From assembly GCA_017404025.1 (NCBI GenBank), contig JAFRDD010000111.1, positions 1-61,446 of the forward strand: a DNA stretch of 61,446 nt, given 5' to 3'. This document shows, one piece after another, positions 52,701 to 59,306 of this stretch (position 1 is its first letter; each line of letters opens with the position of its first letter). The position numbers and the translations under genes are program-made. Source of the DNA: Clostridia bacterium. GTDB lineage: Bacteria > Bacillota > Clostridia > TANB77 > CAG-508. The notes beneath the pieces are model-generated. The model was given only the letters and a program-made list of their open reading frames with translations. It was not told where the DNA came from and made no database searches.

Positions 52701-53513
52701 TAATTTATATTCACCAGTTTCTCTATCATAGTAATAAATAGGTGTTGAGTCAGTTTGCATTGAAGAAGTAATTAAGAAATATCCTTCTCCAGCACCTAAA
52801 TAAATGTCTTTCCAAAGATCAACACTTACGGCATCATAATGTTTAATTACATTGCCTGCTTCATCTGTTGTATTTGAATTTGGGTTATAAATATAATATG
52901 TCTTAGCACCGTCATCCTCATATGTCCAATATTTCTTATATGTGATATGACTGTTGTTATCTGCATTAAAAATTCTTGCAGATTGATTGTCCTTAGCAGT
53001 TTTAAATTCTGCATATATATACTTTATTTCATTGAACAAAAGATTGAACTCTTCTTCAGATACGAATGTTTCATTTAATTCATAAATCTTATCATTCATA
53101 TCTTTACCTCTAAATGCTGACCAAGGTAAATTTGGATCTTCAGTTTCACAGTTGTTTACAATATACATTGTACCAGTTATACCACGGCCATTTGGATTTA
53201 TATAACCTTCAGCACCTTGGTTACCTGTTTCACCATCGCCACCCATCATACCTTTGTCTCCTTCGGTACCATTGAATACATAAATAGTGTCAGTCTTATT
53301 GTCATTGAAATCAATGTAGATGATATTCTTTCCACCAGATTCATCTGACTGGATTTCTGTCATATCAATTATCTTTCTTCCTGCAATACTGTTTACATCA
53401 ATTACATAGTTTTGTCTATTGTGTGCAACAATAGTTTTCATATCACGCCATATTTTACCTATCTCAGGAAGTTCAGATACTCTTGATACGTTCTTTTGTT
53501 TATTACTAGCCAT
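49722..53513 (-). CDS. BIG2-repeat adhesin with collagen-like segment (1263 aa)
   Basis: N-terminal adaptor (NVSRVSELPEIGKIWRD, then NRQNYVIDVNSIAG), followed by a Gly-X-Y collagen-like segment (GTEGDKGMMGGDGETGNQGA, residues 81-112), a long Tyr/Asp-rich middle, and at least four BIG2/Ig-like repeats from about 640 to the end, each with the 'W-SSD--VA-I---G-V-A---G-T-I-A---DG' pattern (WTSTDTSVATIDDSGNVTAV, then WASSDETVAKVKESGIIYGC). BIG2 folds are typical of adhesins that bind cell surfaces or stack as rigid spacers. Likely a virion fibre. Confidence 0.75.
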   Translation of the reverse strand: MASNKQKNVSRVSELPEIGKIWRDMKTIVAHNRQNYVIDVNSIAGRKIIDMTEIQSDESGGKNIIYIDFNDNKTDTIYVFNGTEGDKGMMGGDGETGNQGAEGYINPNGRGITGTMYIVNNCETEDPNLPWSAFRGKDMNDKIYELNETFVSEEEFNLLFNEIKYIYAEFKTAKDNQSARIFNADNNSHITYKKYWTYEDDGAKTYYIYNPNSNTTDEAGNVIKHYDAVSVDLWKDIYLGAGEGYFLITSSMQTDSTPIYYYDRETGEYKLVQKVNVQKEVDGSIVEVYLGDKHIDSYYLPEVDAYISGDYSIANNKWTLELNSTSRYIPDVYKTEDGENYIKLSKAEVLAIDTTIYAQYYQKKGDGYDLIQNIGAYIAPKDVRYYKRNVVEEGSEYVKVNNNRYCEVPVTEIDMDSLTDDFIIVSFDKLTNRYTFDRHYPGVLYGEDVQFNDTVTLSSIDLYYYTDSRVYYTDTLVRQPDGSYAADYIPVPIPNWIYAEFKTFDEDQVSKILNANDDTTGQKENNEVIDTTAESSDTYIETEEIFRIVPGIKDTLYLKTGDDRYEAVNLAKDIIYPTSEYYTWNGKTYVYEEISYAAAMNKSRASIFVKENNVYKLATGTLKESENYWYQKPNYIRVNDPETYLNTYDLVLFYGEPQLLPISIYPATNRSYVTLEYDPSKLIFFEDGRIAATLGNDFETVLTITSGNSDAVAYVNIKVTMPVREIVFDEDNSTIVDVNTSTEFYYSVSPSNASNKNVTFIGDNSLIEITKLEDNARGSRVQISGIGVGNFTLTATADDGYGATESTRFEIIEPATGLSWTDESGNIVDENIKYVPAELYTQGEANAYNIEHREEIANGELEQIHAGDVKVEEYYSMVALLHKEYVIKPVVTPASTTYKDINWVSSDISVAEILSRTVRVIDREAVRREITIEDVNNEVKDATGKPVTEEQIGTIVTLVSELSHNETEYYLTSYAIGNVEITGSLERYPQYSITFRVRIDQSIEEIVITPDVLALNINTRKKLNAEILPASAVNGTISWHSSNEEIVTISPTGTIFANGIGSTTVIARAEDGSEVEGRCNVTVTIPSKDIQFDVETQNGIIYLGLGKSIKINADVIHDESFGSSSANMNEEVNWTSTDTSVATIDDSGNVTAVSLGKTTIIATAKDGTGVFGTIQLRVIQLAESIAFSVDSIEMEVNDSLVLMPIFTPATASNEIVRWASSDETVAKVKESGIIYGCKPGTAEITATTTDGTDLTATCTVTIL

Positions 53514-53536
53514 ATTTTATATTTTCAATTTTATTC

Positions 53537-53737
53537 TTAATTTACCCAAGCATCTGTATTTGACCACATCTTATCGTTAATCCAATAACCTCGGCCATAA
53601 CATGACTTTATATAACCCCATAAAAGAATTAAACCTTGATATACAGCAGAAATAGTTTTTGGACCAGATGATGTGCCCTTATAAATAGCAATTACCTGTC
53701 TTAAACTGTTTTCATCTTGTCTAACATAAAGTGCCAT
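53537..53737 (-). CDS. Small tail protein of Bacteroidota-phage type (66 aa)
   Basis: MALYVRQDENSLRQVIAIYK, then SAVYQGLILLWGYIKSCYGR and WINDKMWSNTDAWVN. The sequence looks like a short beta-strand cap with Trp-rich tail; I believe similar proteins occur next to fibre genes in gut phages, but cannot verify this here. It lies between the 192-residue and 1263-residue genes on the same strand. Virion partner role inferred. Confidence 0.55.
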   Translation of the reverse strand: MALYVRQDENSLRQVIAIYKGTSSGPKTISAVYQGLILLWGYIKSCYGRGYWINDKMWSNTDAWVN

Positions 53738-53756
53738 ATTCTTACTTTAAATATTT

Positions 53757-54335
53757 TTATGATTGTACATTTTCTTCCTCAGGAGTAATGTCTTCATCTG
53801 AAATGATGAAATATTTTACATTAGGATAAATTTGATTCATATTGACTCTTATATCATATTCTTCCTGTGAAAGATATTCTTCTGCAAGAAGTTCAAGTTT
53901 GTCATTAAGAACAGTTCCTTGCATAGCGGATAATGCATATGATGTCAATTCATCATTTGTCAAATCATTTCCTTCTCCATCAGTACCATCTAATGTATCA
54001 AGAATTCTATCTTCAAAATCAGTATTGTATAAAGCTATACCAGTATTACCAGTTTCACCTTTAGCACCTTGCTTACCAGTATCACCAGTACTACCTTTTC
54101 TACCATTCTTTACATAGAATGTATATTCATCCCCTGCTTTAGTCTTAATTTTGATAGGACTAACAGCTTCGTCACCTTTAACTACGCTTTGTTCAATACT
54201 TTCAATAATATCTGAAGTAAATAATGAAGTCTTAACTTTATATGAACGGTTATTGAATGCAACCATTAAGTATTCATCACCGCTCAATTCAGATAATTCT
54301 CTAAAACCAGAGATCTTTTTTGAACTTATAGCCAT
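53757..54335 (-). CDS. Collagen-like appendage protein (192 aa)
   Basis: N-terminal adaptor SSKKISGFRELSELSGDEYL, then FNNRSYKVKTSLFTSD, the standard 'KISxLxxxxGDExLxVxxNxxSYKV' start of fibre proteins. A short collagen-like run follows (GRKGSTGDTGKQGAKGETGN, about residues 81-100), then a helical C-terminal part (NDKLELLAEEYLSQEEYDIR). Probably a trimeric fibre connector, sharing the layout of the first 115 residues of the 1263-residue protein. Confidence 0.65.
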   Translation of the reverse strand: MAISSKKISGFRELSELSGDEYLMVAFNNRSYKVKTSLFTSDIIESIEQSVVKGDEAVSPIKIKTKAGDEYTFYVKNGRKGSTGDTGKQGAKGETGNTGIALYNTDFEDRILDTLDGTDGEGNDLTNDELTSYALSAMQGTVLNDKLELLAEEYLSQEEYDIRVNMNQIYPNVKYFIISDEDITPEEENVQS

Positions 54336-54374
54336 ATTTTATATTTCTATTTTATTTATATTTTCTAATTAAAA

Positions 54375-54566
54375 TTAATCATCTAATTCCTCAAAGTATT
54401 CCTGTACAACAAAAGATGACTCATCTTCAGTAAGGAAAAGATAGTTACTGTCTTCAGACATTAAGAATACTTTATCTTCATATAAAGCTGATAAATATTC
54501 ATCTAGAATATCACCACCGTATTCAGCAGCGTCACTCTCATCTGTAAATATATATACTTTTGCCAT
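54375..54566 (-). CDS. Small acidic protein, first gene of the adhesin operon (63 aa)
   Basis: MAKVYIFTDESDAAEYGGDI, then YEDKVFLMSEDSNYLFLTED: strongly acidic, small alpha/beta. No family recognised. It has an exact TTTATTTTTA motif 30 bases upstream and lies 39 bases ahead of the collagen-like gene. Confidence 0.6.
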   Translation of the reverse strand: MAKVYIFTDESDAAEYGGDILDEYLSALYEDKVFLMSEDSNYLFLTEDESSFVVQEYFEELDD

Positions 54567-54596
54567 ATCTATACTTATAAATCAAAATCTATTTAA

Positions 54597-54606
54597 TAAA
54601 AATAAA
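54597..54606 (-). promoter_or_regulatory. Late promoter motif (adhesin operon)
   Basis: TTTATTTTTA on the minus strand, preceded by G and followed by TTAAATAG, 30 bases before the ATG at 54566. Divergent from the class-1 promoter of the macrodomain gene. Confidence 0.55.
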
Positions 54607-54624
54607 CAAAACAGTCGTCAGGGA

Positions 54625-54655
54625 TTGAACTAAGTTTTTCAATTTTTCTATATTA
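54625..54655 (+). promoter_or_regulatory. Class-1 promoter, 21-base variant (macrodomain gene)
   Basis: TTGAACTAAG at 54625 and TTCTATATTA at 54646, 21 bases apart. The gene starts at 54687. Confidence 0.5.
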
Positions 54656-54686
54656 AAAATGAAAGTATATCTTAATTTAATAAGTT

Positions 54687-55631
54687 ATGGTTAAAGTAGA
54701 AAGAGGTAAAACTATTTTTGAATCTAATGCCCAAACATTGGTAAACACTATAAATTGTGTTGGTGTAATGGGCAAAGGGATAGCTCTTGAATTTAAGAAT
54801 CGTTATCCCGCAATGTTTGATAAGTATAAAACATTCTGTGATAAGGGTGTATTTAAACCAGGTGTTCTTTGGATTTATAAAGCTGAAGATGGCAAATGGG
54901 TTCTTAATTTTCCGACAAAAGTAGATTGGAGAAATCCTTCTGAGATGTCTTATATTGAGGAAGGCCTTAAGAAATTTGTTGAAATTTGGAAGGAAAAAGG
55001 AATTACTTCAATTGCATTTCCTTTACTTGGTTGTTCAAATGGTGGTCTTAATCCTGATGAAGTAATTCCTCTTATGGAAAAATATCTTAATCAGTGTGAA
55101 GGTCTTGATGTGACAATTTATGATGATAGGGAACCTGAAGTAGAAGCTCCTGTTATTAATGCTACTGCAGAATTCTTTGGTGATGAAAATCCTAAGGAAG
55201 TTGTTGTTGAATCAAAACCTTTAGTTGATGAAGAACCACCTAAGGTTACTGAAAAGATTGAAATATCTGATGAGGCTATTATTCAACGAATTGAAGAAAT
55301 TAATTCAGAAAAACAGAAATTTGATTCCTTGAATGGTGGAGACAAAACAATGGGTGAAGAAAATGAAAATCCAGGAACAGAACCTGAACCAGAATCTGAA
55401 CCTGTTGAAATTAAAGAAGATAAATGTGTGGATGAAACACCTGATGAGGATAATGAAATCCTTAGAGAAATCATTGCTGAAAGAAAAGCTGTAAATGATG
55501 CTGTTGATAAAATTCTTGAAGATTTTCAAAAGGGAGATAATTCTCCTGAGTATAGAAAAACCGTAGCAAGAAAAATTGTTAATGTAGTTAATCGTAGGGG
55601 ATTCCCTGCTGGTAGTATTTTTCAAATATAA
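54687..55631 (+). CDS. DarG-like macrodomain protein (putative ADP-ribosyl-DNA hydrolase)
   Basis: 314 residues. Residues 1-150 are a macrodomain of the DarG/TARG1 type: NTINCVGVMGKGIALEF (binding loop), WVLNFPTKVDWRNPS with Lys78 at the position of the DarG catalytic lysine, and IAFPLLGCSNGGL. DarG removes ADP-ribose that DarT puts on thymidine in single-stranded DNA, and DarTG acts as an anti-phage defence, so a phage copy may counter it (inference). There is no DarT toxin next to it. The C-terminal half is an acidic linker (NPGTEPEPESEPVEIKEDK) ending in a basic stretch (RKTVARKIVNVVNRRGFPAG) that could bind nucleic acid. Confidence 0.8.
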   Translation: MVKVERGKTIFESNAQTLVNTINCVGVMGKGIALEFKNRYPAMFDKYKTFCDKGVFKPGVLWIYKAEDGKWVLNFPTKVDWRNPSEMSYIEEGLKKFVEIWKEKGITSIAFPLLGCSNGGLNPDEVIPLMEKYLNQCEGLDVTIYDDREPEVEAPVINATAEFFGDENPKEVVVESKPLVDEEPPKVTEKIEISDEAIIQRIEEINSEKQKFDSLNGGDKTMGEENENPGTEPEPESEPVEIKEDKCVDETPDEDNEILREIIAERKAVNDAVDKILEDFQKGDNSPEYRKTVARKIVNVVNRRGFPAGSIFQI

Positions 55632-55637
55632 TTAGAA

Positions 55638-55874
55638 ATGGTTGAAAGAGATATCTTTACTGGAGAGCTAAAGCTTGACACTAAAGAAAAAATTACATTC
55701 GGAAAGTATCAAGGAAGAACATTATCTTCAATTATGATTACTGACCCAAGTTATTTAGTATGGGTTGTTAATGAGTCAGATATGAAAAATAGAATATCTG
55801 ATACATGGAAGCAATATCTTGAAGATTATTCTTACACAATGAGTAAGAAACAATATGCTACATATATGAGGTAA
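55638..55874 (+). CDS. DUF3820-like small protein (78 aa)
   Basis: ITFGKYQGRTLSSIMITDPS followed by YLVWVVNESDM is the short 'FGKYxGxxLxxIxxxxYLxWv' motif of DUF3820-type domains, which also occur at the end of ExoX-like exonucleases. Function unknown; a nucleic-acid role is suggested by those fusions. It lies 6 bases after the macrodomain gene, so they are probably one operon. Confidence 0.65.
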   Translation: MVERDIFTGELKLDTKEKITFGKYQGRTLSSIMITDPSYLVWVVNESDMKNRISDTWKQYLEDYSYTMSKKQYATYMR

Positions 55875-55929
55875 AGATATAAAAAATAATATTTTTTCAT
55901 GATAAAAAGTTCAAAAATTTGAATAATTT

Positions 55930-55960
55930 TTGAATTTTTTGTCATGCTTTTTCTATTATA
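55930..55960 (+). promoter_or_regulatory. Class-1-like promoter of sigma factor 2
   Basis: TTGAATTTTT at 55930 and TTCTATTATA at 55951, 21 bases apart. It overlaps a possible TTG start in the sigma frame, arguing that the true start is downstream. Confidence 0.5.
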
Positions 55961-56004
55961 AATTATACGGCAGAAGTGTCTATAAATATAGATTAATAAA
56001 TGCC

Positions 56005-57255
56005 GTGAGTAGAAGTATTAATAGTAGTTTAAACAAAACCAGTCAAGCAAAATTAAAAAAATTAAAGAAACAACTTGAGTTTATATCATTTATTGATGAT
56101 AAAGACCGATTTATAACAATATTTTCAGATATACTAAAAAGTGATATAAAATCTTTAAAAGGATGTAGTGAAAGAGCCGTAACAGATTATTACTTAGAAT
56201 CATTAAATGAATTGTTAGATTCTGTATCTGAAATAGACCCTGACTTTTTTGATAAAGTAAAGGTTAAAGCCCGTGGAAAATTGGCTCATTATTACACAGA
56301 TGCAAAAACCTATGATAATAACATTGATATTTATTTCAATGATGTTAAGAGGGAATATATAAAATCCCCGATGTCAGATAGTGACAATTTGGAATTTCTT
56401 CCAGAAAATCGTGAAACTTTCATAAAGAATAATCTTAAATTAGTTATTAACTGTGCAAAGAGATACCAAAATATGGGTCTCCCATTTGAAGATTTAATAC
56501 AAACAGGAAATTATGGACTTTGCGTTGCTTTTGATAAGTATGATACAGAAAAAGCAAATCTTAAGAGTACTATCATAAATAAAATAAATGATTCTGAATT
56601 AGAAAGCTTTACATATAAAGATGCCGAAGAAATCATTAGAGATTCATTTACTTATTCTAAAGATCTTGAAAGAACATTGAATCTTATTCCACAAGATGGA
56701 TTTGCAGAAAAAGAAGAATTTATTGCATGGGCAAAGAAAAATATTAAGACAGCTATATTTGCTTCAGTTGCATTCCAATGGATTAGAGCATATATTCTTC
56801 TTGAACTTAATAAACGTTCAAAAGTAATTAGAGTACCAAAATCTGCAAGAGCAAAAACAGATGAAGAAGGAAATAAAGTTAATTCAGCTATTACAATAAT
56901 CAATCTTGATAGTGTAAATCCATATACTGATGATACATATTATGATAATGAACTTGCTAAGGTTACAAATGAAGAATTTGCTCTTGAAGATGAATATGTA
57001 GAAAATATTGAAAAACAAGATTTGTTAAAAGAAGTTGTTGAAAAGGCATTATGTAATTTATCCCCAACAGATAGAAGAATAATTAAGAAAAGATTTGGTG
57101 TAGGAATGCCATATCAATTATCAATTAATGAAATATCTGAATCCGAAGGAATTCCTGCAAATAAAGTTAAATATTCCGTTACACAATCTTTAAAAACAAT
57201 TGCTAATTCATTAAATGAAAAGGAAAAGCTTGAAATTATGGCTTTAATACAATAA
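56005..57255 (+). CDS. Sigma-70 family RNA polymerase sigma factor 2
   Basis: About 416 residues from a GTG at 56005. No ATG exists until much further in, and the TTG at 55930 lies in the promoter, so the start is uncertain. Region 2 begins near 140: NLKLVINCAKRYQNMGLPFE, then DLIQTGNYGLCVAFDKYD. An insertion of about 60 residues precedes FASVAFQWIRAYILLELNKR and VIRVPKSAR (region 2.3/2.4). Region 4 is near 350-400: LSPTDRRIIKKRFGVG, then LSINEISESEGIPANKVKYS (helix-turn-helix). It differs clearly from sigma factor 1 and has no capsid-targeting-like N-terminus. By family it programs host RNA polymerase; it may serve the late TTTATTTTTA class. Confidence 0.8.
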   Translation: MSRSINSSLNKTSQAKLKKLKKQLEFISFIDDKDRFITIFSDILKSDIKSLKGCSERAVTDYYLESLNELLDSVSEIDPDFFDKVKVKARGKLAHYYTDAKTYDNNIDIYFNDVKREYIKSPMSDSDNLEFLPENRETFIKNNLKLVINCAKRYQNMGLPFEDLIQTGNYGLCVAFDKYDTEKANLKSTIINKINDSELESFTYKDAEEIIRDSFTYSKDLERTLNLIPQDGFAEKEEFIAWAKKNIKTAIFASVAFQWIRAYILLELNKRSKVIRVPKSARAKTDEEGNKVNSAITIINLDSVNPYTDDTYYDNELAKVTNEEFALEDEYVENIEKQDLLKEVVEKALCNLSPTDRRIIKKRFGVGMPYQLSINEISESEGIPANKVKYSVTQSLKTIANSLNEKEKLEIMALIQ

Positions 57256-57277
57256 ATTGAAAACCAATAAGTTAAAG

Positions 57278-57308
57278 AATCCAATGAATCATTTCATTGG
57301 ATTTTTCT
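57278..57308 (+). terminator. Rho-independent terminator after sigma factor 2
   Basis: Perfect 11-base stem AATCCAATGAA / TTCATTGGATT with TCAT loop, followed by a T-run. Confidence 0.85.
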
Positions 57309-57342
57309 ATATTATATATTATAGCATACATTTACAAAGAAG

Positions 57343-57371
57343 TTGAATTTTATTTTTTATTTACTATATTA
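57343..57371 (+). promoter_or_regulatory. Class-1 promoter (topoisomerase)
   Basis: TTGAATTTTA at 57343 and TACTATATTA at 57362, exactly 19 bases apart. The gene starts at 57394. Confidence 0.75.
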
Positions 57372-57393
57372 AATTGAATTTAAAGTACTTTAT

Positions 57394-59289
57394 ATGGCAA
57401 AAAAGATAGAAGAGAAATATAAAGAATTATCAGAACGTGAACATATTTTGCTTCGTTCCGGTATGTGGGTTGGTTCTATTAAAGAAGAAGCAAAGACAAT
57501 GTTTCTGTATAATTCCGACTCTGAGGTGATTGAACAAAGAGAAGTTAGATATACTCCTGCAATGCTTAAAGTTGTTGATGAAGTCATATCTAATTCTTGT
57601 GATGAATTTCGTAGAAAAGATAATCTTGGTTTAACAGATATTTGGGTTACTCTTAATGAGAACGGCTGGATTACTATTAAAGATAATGGTGGTATTCCAG
57701 TTGTTAAACATAAAGAGGCTGGTGTTTATGTTCCTGAATTTATATTTGGCCGTCTTCGTACATCAAGTAATTATGATGATACTGAGGACCGTAATGTTAT
57801 TGGAACAAACGGTGTTGGTGGTTCATTAGCAAATGTATTCTCTAAAGAATTCATAATTGAAACTTGTGATAAGAAAAATAAGTTCCATCGTTCTTGGTCA
57901 AACAACATGGAAAAAGCTAATGATGACCTTAAGATTGAGAAATGTACTGACCATTATACACAGACAAAATTCTTACTTGACTATGAGAGATTTGATGGAC
58001 AGAAATGTTTCAATCTTGATTTTGTAGATATTATTGAAAAGAGATGTATTGATGCAGCTGCAGCAAACATTGGATTGACTGTTCATTTTGAATATAAAGA
58101 TGGTGAAGATTCAAAGAAAAGCAAATGGAAGTTTAAGAAATTTGATGAATATATTGATCTTTATTCAAACTTTGTAGAAATTTCTGATGGTGTAAAGTTT
58201 GAAGATGAACAGAAGAAAGTATGGATTTATCCTTCTGGTAATATTAATATTGGTTTTGTAAATGGCGCTGAATGTAGTAAGGGTACTCATATTAAGGCTG
58301 TTAGAAATGAAATCAATAATAAAATAATTGAATTTCTTGAGAAGAAGCATAAGATTGAATTGAAATCACAGGTAGGTGTAGATAACAAATATTCAATGTT
58401 TATGATTATTGATGTATCTAATCCTGCATATAATTCTCAAACAAAGGAAGAACTTACAACTTCTCCAGAATCATTCTCAAGAGAATTTGGATATATTCCT
58501 TGTCCAGATAAATTCTTAACTCAGATTACTAAATCTGAAATTATCAATATAGTTCTTGATTGGTATAAGCAGAAATCTGAAGCTGAAGATCTTGCAAAAA
58601 TTAGAAAACTTAATAAGGAAGCTGGAAAGAAACTTCTTCGTGGTGATAAGTTTATTAACTGTACATCAAGAAAAAGAGAAGAGAAGGAACTTTGGATATT
58701 TGAGGGAGATTCTGCAAAGGCAGGCTTTAGAGTATCAAGAAATCCTATTACACAGGCTGCATACATTATGCGTGGTGTTCCTATGAATGTATTTGATTTA
58801 AGTCCTGTGCAAATTATGAAGAACCAAGTCTTCAGTGATATTATCAATATCATGGGTCTTAAATGGGGAGAACGAAATGATGCTTCTGCATTAGCATTCA
58901 ATAGAATAGTAATTAGTTCTGATGCAGATGCTGATGGACATCATATTGCTGGTCTACTTATGTTATTCTGTAATAAATTCCCTGAATTGTTTGAACAGGG
59001 TATTGTATGTAGAAGTATTTCTCCAATTATCATTGCAGAAAAAGGTAAAGATCATAGAAGTTATTATACATTAAAGGAATATAAGAAAGATGAAAAGAAT
59101 CTTAAGGGATTCAAGATTAAGTATATCAAAGGACTTGGTACTCTTGAAAATACATATTATAGAGATATGATGCAGAATCCTCATTTCCAAGTTTATACAA
59201 AGGATGATCTTGCTGATGCTACTTTTAGACATTGGCTTGCTAAAGGTATTGCTGAGGAAAGACGTAATGCACTTAAAGAAGAAGTATAA
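57394..59289 (+). CDS. DNA topoisomerase II large subunit (T4 gp39/gp60-like, GyrB-type)
   Basis: 631 residues with both halves of GyrB: a GHKL ATPase domain (VVDEVISNSCDEFRRKD near 60; DNGGIPV near 96; GTNGVGGSLANVFS near 138) and a TOPRIM domain (IFEGDSAKAG near 437, then ISSDADADGHHIAGL with the metal-binding DxDxD near 509). In T4 these functions are split between gp39 and gp60; here they are one protein. With the gp52-like protein encoded 17 bases downstream it would form the ATP-dependent type II enzyme that relaxes and decatenates phage DNA, helping replication start. Preceded by a class-1 promoter. Confidence 0.9.
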   Translation: MAKKIEEKYKELSEREHILLRSGMWVGSIKEEAKTMFLYNSDSEVIEQREVRYTPAMLKVVDEVISNSCDEFRRKDNLGLTDIWVTLNENGWITIKDNGGIPVVKHKEAGVYVPEFIFGRLRTSSNYDDTEDRNVIGTNGVGGSLANVFSKEFIIETCDKKNKFHRSWSNNMEKANDDLKIEKCTDHYTQTKFLLDYERFDGQKCFNLDFVDIIEKRCIDAAAANIGLTVHFEYKDGEDSKKSKWKFKKFDEYIDLYSNFVEISDGVKFEDEQKKVWIYPSGNINIGFVNGAECSKGTHIKAVRNEINNKIIEFLEKKHKIELKSQVGVDNKYSMFMIIDVSNPAYNSQTKEELTTSPESFSREFGYIPCPDKFLTQITKSEIINIVLDWYKQKSEAEDLAKIRKLNKEAGKKLLRGDKFINCTSRKREEKELWIFEGDSAKAGFRVSRNPITQAAYIMRGVPMNVFDLSPVQIMKNQVFSDIINIMGLKWGERNDASALAFNRIVISSDADADGHHIAGLLMLFCNKFPELFEQGIVCRSISPIIIAEKGKDHRSYYTLKEYKKDEKNLKGFKIKYIKGLGTLENTYYRDMMQNPHFQVYTKDDLADATFRHWLAKGIAEERRNALKEEV

Positions 59290-59301
59290 GTTACTATATT
59301 A
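59273..59301 (+). promoter_or_regulatory. Class-1 promoter overlapping the end of the topoisomerase large subunit gene
   Basis: TACTATATTA at 59292 is perfect. TTAAAG at 59273, 19 bases before, is a one-base variant of the TTGAAA box and lies inside the previous gene. It would give the gp52-like gene extra transcription. Confidence 0.5.
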
Positions 59302-59306
59302 TTTAT

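Noticed and set aside
37159-53513. Many 60-130 codon ORFs antisense to the large fibre genes
   Set aside because: They are shadows of long, well-supported minus-strand genes; they are hydrophobic or low-complexity with no promoter motif or plausible start context.
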